Positions 18,573-27,688 of a stretch of DNA of 64,000 nt are shown here, one piece after another; the stretch's first letter is position 1, and each line of letters opens with the position of its first letter. The notes beneath the pieces are model-generated. The model saw only the letters and a list, made by a program, of their open reading frames with translations, was not told the DNA's origin and did no database searches. A program made the translations under genes and the position numbers. This DNA comes from Streptomyces caelestis (GTDB lineage: Bacteria; Actinomycetota; Actinomycetes; Streptomycetales; Streptomycetaceae), in assembly GCF_001279005.1 (NCBI RefSeq), contig NZ_LGCN01000195.1, positions 29,029 through 93,028 of the forward strand, written 5' to 3'.

Positions 18573-19870
18573 GGTGTCTCCAAGGGGATCAGGGCCTCCA
18601 CACGGTAGCCGCCGGTCAGGCGGCGGCCGGTGGTCAGAGTGCCGTCGTACACGGCGAGCCGCTCGCGCAGGCCGATCAGGCCCCGTCCGCTTCCCGCCGG
18701 CGCGCTCGGGTGTCCGCCGGTGTCGGTGACTTCCACCCGGAGCCGGTCCGGGCCGTACGCGACGGTCACGGCGGCGGTGGCGCCCGACGCGTGCTTCACG
18801 GTGTTGGTCAGGGCTTCCTGGACCACGCGGTAGGCGGCGAGTTCGAGGCCGGGCGGGAGGGGACGGGGCGGACCGGCCACGGTCAGGTCGACGGGCAGCC
18901 CGGCGTCCCGGACCCGTCCGACCAGCGTCTCCAGCTGGTCCAGGCCGGGTTGCGGGGCCGGCACCGCCTCCGTACCGGCCGGGTCCGCGCCCGTCCCCTC
19001 GCCCTCGTCGGCCATGGTGAGCAGTCCCATGACGTGGCGCAGTTCGGTCATGGCCGCCCGTCCGCCCGCCTCGACGGCGAGCAGCGCCTCTCCGGCCTGC
19101 TCGGGGGAGGTTTCCATGATCTTGCGCGCCGCGCCCGCCTGGATGACCATCACGCTGACGTTGTGCGTGACGACGTCGTGCAGTTCGCGGGCGATCCTGG
19201 CCCGCTCGTGCTCGACGGCCCGGCGCAGCGCCTCGGCCTGTTCGCGTTCCAGGGTCAGGAGCCGGGCGCGGCCCTCGTCGGTGCGGAGTTTCCAGGTCCG
19301 CAGTCCGACGGCGGCCACGGCCATCGGGACCAGGATCAGCAGGACGACGTACTCGTCGGGGACGACCGGGGCCACCGAGTTCCCCGAGGCGCCGACCAGG
19401 GCGACCGACAGCGGCAGTCCCACCAGGGTCGCCACCCGGTGCGGGCTGTGGACCGCGGCGCTGTAGACGGCGATGACGAACGCGTAGAAGGTCAGCCGCA
19501 GGACGTACTGCGGTGTCGCCAGTGTCGCGGCCGTCACGACGCACAGCACGGCGAGCGGGTAGCGGCGGCGCAGCGCGAGGGCGCCCGAGGCGACGGCCGC
19601 GAGGGACACCATGAGGGCCAGGCCGCCGGGGCCGGACGGGCGCGGCTCGAGGCGCACCACGCCGGGCGCGATCTCCCGCACCACGACGTTGCCGACGTTG
19701 TCGACGCCGTAGTAGACGGTGACGAGGCCGAGTGCCAGTGCCATCAGCGCGTCGAACCGCCGGGCGCGACGGGTGGGCCGCGGCGGCGGGCCGCTCGGCG
19801 GACCGGCGTCGCGGACCGTCCGGCGGACGGCTTCCCGCAGCCGCTGCGGTGTCGTGGGTATGTCCCTCAC
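18569..19870 (-). CDS. Two-component sensor histidine kinase (NarL-partner, HisKA_3 type)
   Basis: A 433-residue membrane kinase. About five to six hydrophobic helices lie between residues 40 and 195, followed by the dimerisation/phosphorylation helix ARIARELHDVVTHN with H231 as phospho-acceptor, and a C-terminal HATPase domain ending with GRGLIGLRERLAVYDG. It has no large extracellular sensor, so it may sense membrane stress or a compound in the bilayer (intramembrane-sensing kinases next to ABC exporters). The GTG start at 19870 faces the ABC exporter genes across 212 bp. It is translationally coupled to the response regulator. Confidence 0.9.
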   Translation of the reverse strand: MRDIPTTPQRLREAVRRTVRDAGPPSGPPPRPTRRARRFDALMALALGLVTVYYGVDNVGNVVVREIAPGVVRLEPRPSGPGGLALMVSLAAVASGALALRRRYPLAVLCVVTAATLATPQYVLRLTFYAFVIAVYSAAVHSPHRVATLVGLPLSVALVGASGNSVAPVVPDEYVVLLILVPMAVAAVGLRTWKLRTDEGRARLLTLEREQAEALRRAVEHERARIARELHDVVTHNVSVMVIQAGAARKIMETSPEQAGEALLAVEAGGRAAMTELRHVMGLLTMADEGEGTGADPAGTEAVPAPQPGLDQLETLVGRVRDAGLPVDLTVAGPPRPLPPGLELAAYRVVQEALTNTVKHASGATAAVTVAYGPDRLRVEVTDTGGHPSAPAGSGRGLIGLRERLAVYDGTLTTGRRLTGGYRVEALIPLETP

Positions 19871-20082
19871 CGGATCATTGTCGCCGTCGCGCGCGGCCGC
19901 GGAGTCCGTCCCGGTGGTCGTTTCCCCCGCGCCGGATACCTCGTCCGCCTACATCGCGGGGATGACGTCCGAAGGGACCGGTCCCGCGGCGGTACCGCAA
20001 GGGGTCCGGGCGGGCGATGCGCGCGGGCCGGGTCCGCTCCTAGCGTTCACGCAGTCGAGTGGCCTTGCGCGAGGAGCTGTTC

Positions 20083-20793
20083 ATGACCCTGCCGGTGATC
20101 GAAGTGTGCGGGGCGAGCCGTCGTTACGACGACGGCCCGCCCGCTCTGCACGAGGTGTCGCTGACCGTGCGGCCCGGCGAGGCCGTCGCGGTCCTCGGCC
20201 CCTCCGGCAGCGGCAAGTCCACGCTGCTCAACCTGATAGCGGGCCTGGACCGGCCCGACGCGGGGACCGTCACCGTGGACGGGGTGCGGGTGGACCGGCT
20301 CGGTGAAGCCGGATCGGCGCTCTTCCGGCGGTCGAGGATCGGCATGGTCTTCCAGTTCTTCAACCTGCTCGACGATCTGACCGTCTCCGACAACGTCGCC
20401 CTGCCGGCCCGCCTGGCGGGCGTGGGACGTGCCGAGGCGGACCGCCGGGCGGCGGAACTGCTGGAACTGCTGGGCGTCGACCGGCACGCCCGCTCCCACC
20501 CGGGGCGCCTGTCGGGCGGCGAGCGGCAACGCGTCGCGGTGGCGCGGGCGTTGGTGAACCGGCCGGCGCTGCTCCTGGCCGACGAGCCGACCGGGGCCCT
20601 GGACACGGCCGCCGGAGAGGACGTCAGCGCCCTGCTCGGCGCTCTGCGCGCCGAGGGCCAGACCGTCGTCGTCGTCACCCACGACCTGGCCCTGGCCCGG
20701 TCCTGCACCGACCGTACGGTGCGGATCGCCGACGGCCGGATCACCGAGGACGTACCGTCGTCGCGGGCCGTCGCCCCGGAGGGCGTCCGATGA
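20083..20793 (+). CDS. ABC transporter ATP-binding protein (MacB/LolD type)
   Basis: A 236-residue ATPase with Walker A GPSGSGKST, signature LSGGERQRVAVARAL and Walker B LLLADEPTGALD. The MacB-like features (RSRIGMVFQFFNLLDDLTVSDNV) match ATPases that pair with FtsX-type permeases in export or lipoprotein release. ATG 20083 has GAGGAG 8 bases upstream. The permease gene starts inside its stop codon (ATGA). Confidence 0.92.
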   Translation: MTLPVIEVCGASRRYDDGPPALHEVSLTVRPGEAVAVLGPSGSGKSTLLNLIAGLDRPDAGTVTVDGVRVDRLGEAGSALFRRSRIGMVFQFFNLLDDLTVSDNVALPARLAGVGRAEADRRAAELLELLGVDRHARSHPGRLSGGERQRVAVARALVNRPALLLADEPTGALDTAAGEDVSALLGALRAEGQTVVVVTHDLALARSCTDRTVRIADGRITEDVPSSRAVAPEGVR

Positions 20794-23138
20794 GCGTGCT
20801 CGGCGGGGTGGTGCGCTCGGGGGTGGGACGGCGCCGGGTGCACACGCTGGTGATCGGGCTCGCCACGATGATGGCGGTGGCCGCGTCCGTCCTCGGCGGG
20901 TCGCTGCTCGTGGTGTCCGGCGCGCCCTTCGACGACGCCTTCGCCGGGCAGCGCGGCGCGCATCTGTCCGTGCGGTTCGACGCGCGCGAGGTGAGCGCCG
21001 GGCAGCTGGCGGAGTCCGGGGAGGCCGCGGGGGTGAGTGCCGCGGCCGGGCCGTTCCGTACGGCGACGGTCACCCCGCGGTCGGACGGGACGGGTCCCGC
21101 GTGGCCGATGACCGTGGTGGGCCGGGACGGGCCCGGCCGGGACGTGGACGAGGTGGCGCTGCTCGACGGGCGGTGGCCCACGCGCCCCGGCGAGATCGCG
21201 GTGTCCGCCGACTCCTCGGTCGTCACGGCCCCGGGCGAGGAGATCGCCTTCCCCTCTCCGCCCGGCGGCCCGACGCTGACGGTGGTCGGGGTGGCCCGCT
21301 CGGTCACGCGGACCGCCGACGCCTGGGTGGTTCCGTCCCAGATGCCGGCGCTCACCGGGCCCCGCAGCGGCGGCTACCAGATGCTCTACCGCTTCGCCGA
21401 CGCGGACACCGCCGCGCGGGTCGCGGCGGGCGGCAGGGCCGTGACGCGGTCCCTGCCGCCGGGGGCGGCCGTCGGCGAGCAGTCGTGGCTCACCGTCAGG
21501 AGGTCCGCCGAGCGCGACACCGCCCTCTACGTCCCGTTCCTGATGGCGTTCGGCGCCCTGGGCCTGGTCATGTCGGTGCTCATCGTGGGCACCGTCGTCG
21601 CGTCGGCCGTGGGCACGGGAACGCGCCGCATCGGCGTCCTCAAGGCCGTCGGCTTCACCCCGGCCCAGGTCGTGCGGGCCTACGCGGGCCAGGCGCTGGT
21701 CCCGGCGGCCGTCGGCACGGCGCTCGGGGTCCTCGCCGGGCACCTGCTCGCCGTCCCCGTGCTGGCCGAGACCGGGGAGGTCTACGGCAGCTCGTCCCTG
21801 GCCGTCGCCCCCTGGGTCGACCTGGCGATGGTCGCCGGGGCGCTCGGCCTGGTGGCGGCGACCGCCTGGGCGAGTGCCTGGCGGGCGGGCAGGCTGCGCA
21901 CGGTCGACGCGCTCGCCGTCGGGCGCGGCGCCGCGGCGGGAGGCGGCCGGTGGGCGGCCCGCCTGGCCGGCCGGCTGCCGTTGCCGCGGCCGGTCTCGCT
22001 GGGTCTCGCCCGGCCCTTCGCGCGGCCCGCCCGCACGCTGGCCATGGGCGCGGCGGTCCTGTTCGGCACCGTCGCCGTCACGTTCACCGCGGGGATGGGC
22101 GCCTCGCTCGGCCGGGTGATGGAGGCCAAGGCCCACGACGTCGCCGACGTCACGGTGCCCGCGCCCCCGCCGGACTTCGGCCCCCGGCTCCCCGGCCGGG
22201 AGGAGCGGCCCCGGGCCGATCCCGCCGCGGTCGCCGCGACCATCGGGTCCGCCGCCGGCACCGGGAAGCACTACAGCGCCACGAGGGTACGCGCGACCGT
22301 GTCCGGCCCGACCGGCACCGTCGACGTGGTCGCCTTCACCGGCGACGCCTCCTGGGGCGGTTACACGATGGTCTCGGGCCGCTGGTTCGGCGCACCCGGC
22401 GAGGCCGTGGTCCCCACTCCCTTCCTGACCGCCACCGGCACCCGCGTCGGCGACACCGTCACCCTGGAGGGCCTGGCCGAGCCGGTCACGGTCCGGATCG
22501 TCGGTGAGGTCCTCGACCCCCGCAACGACGGCATGCAGGTCTTCCTCGACGCCTCGGCCCTGACGGCCGCGCGCCCCGGCCTGACGGAGACGAGCCATCA
22601 CATCGCGGTCGCGCCGGGCGCCGACGTCTCCGCCTACGTGGACGCGCTGAACGAGGACCTGGCCCCGCTGGGCGCCGCCGCCCGGGCCGGCGGGCCCGGC
22701 GCCGGCGGCGACATGGTCGTCACGCTCAACGCGCTGTCCGCGATCCTCACGTCGATGCTCGTCGCCGTCGCCGCGCTCGGCGTGCTGGGCGGCGTCCTGC
22801 TCGACACCCGGGAGCGGGTCCGGGAGCTCGGTGTCCACAAGGCGCTCGGCATGACGCCGCGTCAGACCGTCACGATGGTGCTCACCTCGGTCGTCGTGAC
22901 CGGCCTCGTCGCGGGCGCCGCGGGCGTGCCGCTCGGCGTGGCCCTGCACGGCCGGGTCCTCCCCGCGATGGGCGACGGCGCGGGGCTGCGCCTGCCCGGT
23001 TCCGTCCTCGACGTCTACCACGGGGCCGAACTGCTGCCGCTCGCCCTCGGCGGCCTCCTCATCGCCGTGCTGGGCGCGCTCCTGCCGGCCGGCTGGGCCG
23101 CGAGGGCCCGCACCGCCACGGCCCTGCGCACCGAGTAG
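20790..23138 (+). CDS. FtsX-like ABC transporter permease
   Basis: A 782-residue permease with two FtsX domains: hydrophobic triplets near residues 250-370 and 650-775, a helix at about 20-45 and another at about 420-445, and two large extracytoplasmic segments. GTRRIGVLKAVGFTPAQVVRAY and VRELGVHKALGMTPRQTV are the two coupling segments of MacB/FtsX permeases. The duplicated architecture within one chain is common in Actinobacteria. It is probably a mechanotransmission exporter or membrane-stress pump controlled by the divergent two-component system; the substrate is unknown. Confidence 0.9.
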   Translation: MSVLGGVVRSGVGRRRVHTLVIGLATMMAVAASVLGGSLLVVSGAPFDDAFAGQRGAHLSVRFDAREVSAGQLAESGEAAGVSAAAGPFRTATVTPRSDGTGPAWPMTVVGRDGPGRDVDEVALLDGRWPTRPGEIAVSADSSVVTAPGEEIAFPSPPGGPTLTVVGVARSVTRTADAWVVPSQMPALTGPRSGGYQMLYRFADADTAARVAAGGRAVTRSLPPGAAVGEQSWLTVRRSAERDTALYVPFLMAFGALGLVMSVLIVGTVVASAVGTGTRRIGVLKAVGFTPAQVVRAYAGQALVPAAVGTALGVLAGHLLAVPVLAETGEVYGSSSLAVAPWVDLAMVAGALGLVAATAWASAWRAGRLRTVDALAVGRGAAAGGGRWAARLAGRLPLPRPVSLGLARPFARPARTLAMGAAVLFGTVAVTFTAGMGASLGRVMEAKAHDVADVTVPAPPPDFGPRLPGREERPRADPAAVAATIGSAAGTGKHYSATRVRATVSGPTGTVDVVAFTGDASWGGYTMVSGRWFGAPGEAVVPTPFLTATGTRVGDTVTLEGLAEPVTVRIVGEVLDPRNDGMQVFLDASALTAARPGLTETSHHIAVAPGADVSAYVDALNEDLAPLGAAARAGGPGAGGDMVVTLNALSAILTSMLVAVAALGVLGGVLLDTRERVRELGVHKALGMTPRQTVTMVLTSVVVTGLVAGAAGVPLGVALHGRVLPAMGDGAGLRLPGSVLDVYHGAELLPLALGGLLIAVLGALLPAGWAARARTATALRTE

Positions 23139-23142
23139 GCCG

Positions 23143-23180
23143 CGGGCCGGGGCGGCCGTACGCCGGCCGTCCCCGGCCCG
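23143..23180. terminator. Bidirectional hairpin terminator
   Basis: CGGGCCGGGG (23143-23152) pairs with CCCCGGCCCG (23171-23180), and the 18-nt interior can itself pair (CGGCCG/CGGCCG). It lies between the converging permease and methyltransferase genes, 5 bp after the permease stop and directly at the methyltransferase stop. There is no T-tract, as usual in Streptomyces. Confidence 0.7.
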
Positions 23181-23909
23181 TCACGCCTGCGTCCGCTCGG
23201 CGACGACCAGCCGGACCTTCGGGCTGCCGTCCCGGCGCCGCCCGAACTCGGTCAGCGCCCACAGCTCCACCCGGAATCCGGCGCGGGTCAGCTCGCGCCG
23301 CGTGTCGCCGAGGCGGAAGGTGCGGTAGTACATGACGAACGGCGGGCGCCGGACGGCGTTGCGCACCCGCATCACGGCGTCGAACCCCAGCAGCGTCCCG
23401 TAGGTGAGGGAGCCCGGCCGGGGCGGCGCGACCACGGGGAAGACGAAGCGTCCGCCCGGCCGCAGCACCGAGTGGACCTGCGCGAACAGCGCCGGCACCT
23501 CACGGGGCAGGAAGTGCCCGAACGCGCCGAAGCTGACCACGAGGTCGAACACCGGCCCGAACGGCAGCGCCCGCGCGTCCGCCCGCACCCAGCCCACCGG
23601 CGGCCCCGGCGGCCGGACGCGCTGCCGCGCGACGGAGAGCATGCCGGCGCTGAAGTCGACCCCGGTGACGCCCTCCCGGCACACCTGGCTCAGCACGTCG
23701 ACGCCCGCACCGGTGCCGCAGCACAGATCGAGGCCGGTGTCGAAGGGCCCGGTCCGCCGCAGCGCGGAGGCGGTGGCGTCGAGCACCGGGTCGGGCGTGC
23801 GGAAGGGGGTGTGATCGAACTTCGGCGCGAGGAGGTCGTAGCCGCGCTCGACGGACGACAGCGCCTGAACGACGAGTTCACGCAGGCGGGGGCCTTCGGG
23901 GCTGAACAT
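23181..23909 (-). CDS. Class I SAM-dependent methyltransferase
   Basis: A 242-residue methyltransferase of the Methyltransf_11/25 type. SAM-binding motif I is LDLCCGTGAGVDVL (about residues 61-74), motif II VTGVDFSAGML, then ADARALPF and LVVSFGAFGHF. The C-terminal half with VMYYRTFRLGDTRRELTRAGF is typical of small-molecule enzymes. The substrate cannot be read from sequence, and neighbours do not form an obvious pathway with it. It is divergent from the Rho paralogue gene. Confidence 0.82.
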   Translation of the reverse strand: MFSPEGPRLRELVVQALSSVERGYDLLAPKFDHTPFRTPDPVLDATASALRRTGPFDTGLDLCCGTGAGVDVLSQVCREGVTGVDFSAGMLSVARQRVRPPGPPVGWVRADARALPFGPVFDLVVSFGAFGHFLPREVPALFAQVHSVLRPGGRFVFPVVAPPRPGSLTYGTLLGFDAVMRVRNAVRRPPFVMYYRTFRLGDTRRELTRAGFRVELWALTEFGRRRDGSPKVRLVVAERTQA

Positions 23910-24238
23910 CGAATCAGCCTAGAGGAGACCCCGGCCCCATGGCGGCTCCGCACACCGCCCACCGGGTGGTACAGTGCAATGAGCACATTCAGCACGCTCC
24001 CCGTTCGGGCGTCTGTGCCCTTTCTCCCACGCGTTTCGCGTTCTCTTCGGTTCGCCGATCCGCCCGTCGTGTCCGACCGGCGCACGGCATTTCCGCACCA
24101 CCTCGTCGGCGGGGTCTCCTCCCGCCGTGACCGGGGTGCTGTTCTTGGCCGCCCGCGGGCGCGTGTCCGCCCTCCCCGCGCGGCCCCTCTCCTTCCCCCG
24201 CACGTCCCCGTCCGCCGTCCGCGAAAGGACCGCTCTCC
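23910..24238 (+). promoter_or_regulatory. Long leader of the Rho paralogue with a C-rich segment
   Basis: The 329 bp before the Rho gene hold no supported ORF. Its last part (about 24165-24232) is strikingly C-rich and G-poor on the coding strand, with runs such as CCCCTCTCCTTCCCCCGCAC, which is what a Rho utilisation (rut) site looks like. rho genes are classically autoregulated by Rho-dependent termination in the leader, and this segment would suit that. GAAAGGA at 24220-24226 is the ribosome site. Confidence 0.5.
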
Positions 24239-25378
24239 ATGACCACCCCCACGCTCGAACACCCTCCCGTACGGCAGCGGCCCCGGCTCGTCACCGGCGT
24301 CCTGGACATCGACGCGGCCGGGAAGGGGCGTCTGCGCGCCGAGAACTGCCTGTCCTCCCCCTCCGACCCGGCCGTCTCCCCCGCACTGCTGCGCCGCCAC
24401 GGTCTGCGCAAGGGCGACCTGGTGGAGGGCGTGCGCGACGACCGGGGCGGCCTGACCGAGGTCGCCCGCGTCGAGGGCCGCGCACCCGACGCGCCGCACG
24501 CCCGGCGGCACTTCCACGACCTGACGCCGCTCCACCCGGGTCAGCGGCTGCGCCTGGAGCATCCGGCGTCCGGACCGGCCGGGCGGGTCGTCGACCTGCT
24601 GGCGCCGGTCGGCAAGGGGCAGCGCGGGCTGCTCGTGGCGCCGCCCAGGACCGGGAAGACCGTCCTCCTCCAGCAGCTCGCGGCGGCCGTCGCCGGCAAC
24701 CACCCCGAGTGCCGGCTGATGGTGGTGCTGCTCGACGAACGCCCCGAGGAGGTCACCGACATGCGGCGCTCGGTGCGCGGCGAGGTGTACGCCTCGACCT
24801 TCGACCGGCCCGCCAAGGAGCACATCGCGCTCGCCGAGCTGGTCGTGGAGCGGGCCAAGCGGCTCGTCGAGGCGGGCGAGGACGTCGTCGTGCTCCTCGA
24901 CTCGCTGACCCGGCTGTGCCGGGCGTACAACAACGCGGCCGCGTCCGGCGGCCGCACCCTCAGCGGCGGTGTCGACGCCTCCGCGCTGCTCGGTCCCAAG
25001 CGGTTCTTCGGCGCCGCCCGCCGGGCCGAGGAGGGCGGCTCGCTCACGATTCTCGCCTCGGCCCTGGTGGAGACCGGCTCCCGCGCCGACGAGTTCTACT
25101 TCGAGGAGCTCAAGAGCACCGGCAACATGGAGTTCCGGCTGAGCCGCGAGGCCGCCGCGCGCCGGCTGTTCCCCGCCGTCGACATCACGGGGTCGGGCAC
25201 CCGCCGTGAGGAACTGCTGCTCGCTCCGGCCGAGTTGTCCGCCGTCCGGGGACTGCGGCGCGTGCTGCGGTCGCGGGACGGGCTGGCCGATCTGGAGACG
25301 CTGCTGCGCCGGATGCGCGAGACCCCCGACAACGCGACGTTCCTGCGGCACGTCCGGCCGACCCTGCCGGGCGGCTGA
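24239..25378 (+). CDS. Short transcription termination factor Rho paralogue
   Basis: A 379-residue hexameric RNA-helicase-type ATPase that aligns with Rho through the cold-shock RNA-binding domain (about 15-95) and the whole motor domain: Walker A APPRTGKT, Walker B VVVLLDSLTRLCRAYN, Q-loop ASGGRTLSGGVDAS, R-loop ETGSRADEFYFEELKSTGN. Compared with E. coli Rho (419 residues) it lacks the N-terminal helical domain, and it has none of the long basic N-terminal insert of the main actinobacterial Rho. In the primary RNA site, the GFGFLR motif reads GKGRLR, losing both aromatics. It is therefore probably a second, specialised Rho. The leader is C-rich. Confidence 0.88.
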   Translation: MTTPTLEHPPVRQRPRLVTGVLDIDAAGKGRLRAENCLSSPSDPAVSPALLRRHGLRKGDLVEGVRDDRGGLTEVARVEGRAPDAPHARRHFHDLTPLHPGQRLRLEHPASGPAGRVVDLLAPVGKGQRGLLVAPPRTGKTVLLQQLAAAVAGNHPECRLMVVLLDERPEEVTDMRRSVRGEVYASTFDRPAKEHIALAELVVERAKRLVEAGEDVVVLLDSLTRLCRAYNNAAASGGRTLSGGVDASALLGPKRFFGAARRAEEGGSLTILASALVETGSRADEFYFEELKSTGNMEFRLSREAAARRLFPAVDITGSGTRREELLLAPAELSAVRGLRRVLRSRDGLADLETLLRRMRETPDNATFLRHVRPTLPGG

Positions 25379-25469
25379 CCCGGCGCCGGCGTGCGGCATC
25401 CGGGTGCTCGCGGACGGCCCCCGGCCGGGGCAGCGCGGTGTCCCAGGAGACCATTCCTACGTTTGCGGT

Positions 25470-26633
25470 ATGACTATCGGATTTACTTCGCGGGCTGCCG
25501 TATCGACCTGCGTGCTCTGTACGGCGCATCTGCTGGTGGCCGCGCCCGCCGCGGCGATCGCCGGCGTGGACCCCGGGCCACGGACGGCGGCCGCGGCCGC
25601 GGCACTGCTGTACCGGCCCGGCACGCACGTCCGCCCGCGCCCCGGGGCTCCCGAGGTCCCCGACCTGTCCGCCCTGTCGTGGCTGGTCGCCGACGCCCGC
25701 ACCGGCGACGTCCTGGCGGCGCACGACGCGCACCGCCGGCTGCCGCCGGCCAGCACGCTCAAGACGCTGTTCGCGCTCACCGTGCTGCCGGCCCTGCCGG
25801 CCGGCATCCGGCACCGGGTCGACGAGGAGGAGCTGGCGGGCATCGGCCCCGGCAGCAGCCTCGTCGGGATCGCCGAGGGCCGTGCGTACCGGGTGTCCGA
25901 CCTGTGGAACGGGGTCTTCCTCAGCTCCGGCAACGACGCCGTGCGGGTCCTGGCCGCGCTCAGCGGGGGCTGGCGGGCCACGGCCGAACGGATGCAGACC
26001 AAGGCCCGCGCCCTGGGCGCCCGCGACACCCGGGTGAAGTCGCCCGACGGCTACGACGCACCCGGCCAGGTGTCGTCGGCGTACGACCTGGCGGTGTTCG
26101 GCCGCGCCGGACTGCGCAACCGCGAGTTCGCGCGGTACTGCGCCAGACACGAGGCGCGGTTCCCGGCCCGCGACGGCGGCTCCTACGGGATCGTGAACAC
26201 CAACCGGCTGCTCACCGGCGCGGACGGCGTCGCACCCTACCGGGGGCTGATCGGCATCAAGAACGGTTACACCGGCAACGCCGGCCACACCCTCGTGGCC
26301 GCGGCGCACCGGGACGGCCACACCCTCGTGGTGACGGTCATGAATCCCCGGTCGGGCGGCGGCCACACGGTGTACGAGGAGGCCCGAGCGCTGCTGGACT
26401 GGGGCTTCGAGGCGTCCGGGCAGGTGACCCCGGTGGGCTCCCTGGACGCCCTGCGGCCCGTCCCACTGCGCGGCCCGGGAGCGGATCCCGCCCTCGTCCC
26501 GGCGGCCCGGGGGAACGACGCACCGGCCCGTCCCGTCCCCTGGACCGTCGCCGGCGCCGCCCTCCTGGGCGCCGCGGCGGTGTCCCTGTACCTACGCCTG
26601 CGCTGGGGCCCGGTACCGACGGACCAGGGGTGA
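25470..26633 (+). CDS. D-alanyl-D-alanine carboxypeptidase (S11 family penicillin-binding protein)
   Basis: A 387-residue low-molecular-weight PBP. It has an N-terminal signal peptide, catalytic S95-x-x-K98 (STLK), SSGND around residues 152-156 and, in place of KTG, K264-N-G (IKNGYTG). A hydrophobic helix near residues 358-376 followed by RLRWG anchors the C-terminus. It would trim D-Ala from cell-wall pentapeptides at the outer face of the membrane. The ATG at 25470 has little ribosome-site match, so the transcript may be leaderless; the frame is open upstream to 25206 but that covers the rho gene. KNG is known among actinobacterial members. Confidence 0.87.
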   Translation: MTIGFTSRAAVSTCVLCTAHLLVAAPAAAIAGVDPGPRTAAAAAALLYRPGTHVRPRPGAPEVPDLSALSWLVADARTGDVLAAHDAHRRLPPASTLKTLFALTVLPALPAGIRHRVDEEELAGIGPGSSLVGIAEGRAYRVSDLWNGVFLSSGNDAVRVLAALSGGWRATAERMQTKARALGARDTRVKSPDGYDAPGQVSSAYDLAVFGRAGLRNREFARYCARHEARFPARDGGSYGIVNTNRLLTGADGVAPYRGLIGIKNGYTGNAGHTLVAAAHRDGHTLVVTVMNPRSGGGHTVYEEARALLDWGFEASGQVTPVGSLDALRPVPLRGPGADPALVPAARGNDAPARPVPWTVAGAALLGAAAVSLYLRLRWGPVPTDQG

Positions 26634-26639
26634 CGGGAG

Positions 26640-26655
26640 CGCCCCCGAAGGGGCG
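26640..26655. terminator. Short hairpin with CGAA loop
   Basis: CGCCCC-CGAA-GGGGCG lies 6 bp after the carboxypeptidase stop and upstream of the convergent asparaginase stop, a good position for a bidirectional terminator. Confidence 0.6.
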
Positions 26656-26671
26656 GGGGGAACCGCCCGCG

Positions 26672-27688
26672 TCACACCCGGGCCGATGCGGGCACCGGGG
26701 ACAGCGCGGGGACCGGCCGCACCTCCCCCACCGGCCGGCCGCCCCCGAGCAGCGCCTCTCCCCCGAACTCCGCGAGCGACGACGGATCCACTCCCGCCCG
26801 CGCGAGCGCCCCCGCGGCCACCGGAACACGCGCCCGCCCCGCCCCGTCGGCGATCTTCACGGCGACCGCCCGCCCGTCCGGCAGCGCGGCGACCTGCACG
26901 CCCTCGAACCCGTCCTTGGCGAGCAGCCCGGGGACCGCCCGCATCAGCGCGGCGACGTCCCGGCCGGACCCGGAGGCCAGCTCCGCGTGCTCCCGCATCG
27001 CGTCGGCGACGCGCGCCTGAGGCGTACCGGACGCGGCGGTGGTGATCCGCGCGGCGGCGCGGGCGAGACCGTGCAGGGAGACCGCGAACAACGGCGCGCC
27101 GCAGCCGTCGACGGTGACCGTGGCGACGCGCTGCCCGGTGAGGTCCTCGACGCTCTCGGCGATCGCCCGCTGGAGGGGATGGGCGGGGTCGAGGTAGTCG
27201 TCGAGGGACCAGCCGTTCAGCCTGGCCGTGTACAGCATGGCGGCGTGCTTGCCGGAGCAGTTCTGGGCCAGCCGGGACGGCGGGCGGCCCTCGCGCACCC
27301 AGGTGTCCCGGACGACCGGGTCGAACGGCAGGTCGGGGACGTTGCGGAGGTCGTCCTCCGTCAGTCCGGCGAGTTCCAGGACGCGCCGGACGCCGACGAG
27401 GTGGCGTTCCTCGCCGGAGTGGCTGGCCGCGGCGAGCGCCAGCGGTCCGCCGTCGAGCGGGAGCCCCGCGCGGACCATCGCCACCGCCTGGACGGGCTTG
27501 AGCGCGGAGCGCGGATAGCAGGCGGCCTCGATGTCGCCGAGCTGGAAGTCGACCTCGCCGTCGGGACCGAGGACGACGACGGAGCCGTAGTGGACGCCTT
27601 CGACGACCCCGCCGCGTATCAGGTGGGCGACGGGGGCGTGGCGGGGCTCGCGGATCAGGGGTGCGTCCGCGGGGAGACTGCTGTGCAT
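26672..27688 (-). CDS. L-asparaginase II family protein
   Basis: A protein of about 338 residues in the asparaginase II (plant/Rhizobium thermolabile-like) family. Marks are APVAHLIRGGVVEGVHYGSVVVL at the start, PRSALKPVQAVAMVRAG, AAASHSGEERH, QNCSGKHAAML and VDGCGAPLFAVSLHGLARA. The SxxK-like SALK and the Cys-containing motifs are those of the family. It hydrolyses asparagine to aspartate and ammonia in the cytoplasm. Its ATG overlaps the stop of the upstream GntR gene (TGATG), so the two form an operon; GTG 27691 is an alternative start. Confidence 0.88.
   Translation of the reverse strand: MHSSLPADAPLIREPRHAPVAHLIRGGVVEGVHYGSVVVLGPDGEVDFQLGDIEAACYPRSALKPVQAVAMVRAGLPLDGGPLALAAASHSGEERHLVGVRRVLELAGLTEDDLRNVPDLPFDPVVRDTWVREGRPPSRLAQNCSGKHAAMLYTARLNGWSLDDYLDPAHPLQRAIAESVEDLTGQRVATVTVDGCGAPLFAVSLHGLARAAARITTAASGTPQARVADAMREHAELASGSGRDVAALMRAVPGLLAKDGFEGVQVAALPDGRAVAVKIADGAGRARVPVAAGALARAGVDPSSLAEFGGEALLGGGRPVGEVRPVPALSPVPASARV

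Noticed and set aside
20124..23021. 965-codon open frame antisense to the ABC transporter genes
   Set aside because: It covers two well-supported genes on the plus strand and is made of His/Arg/Gly-rich low-complexity sequence.
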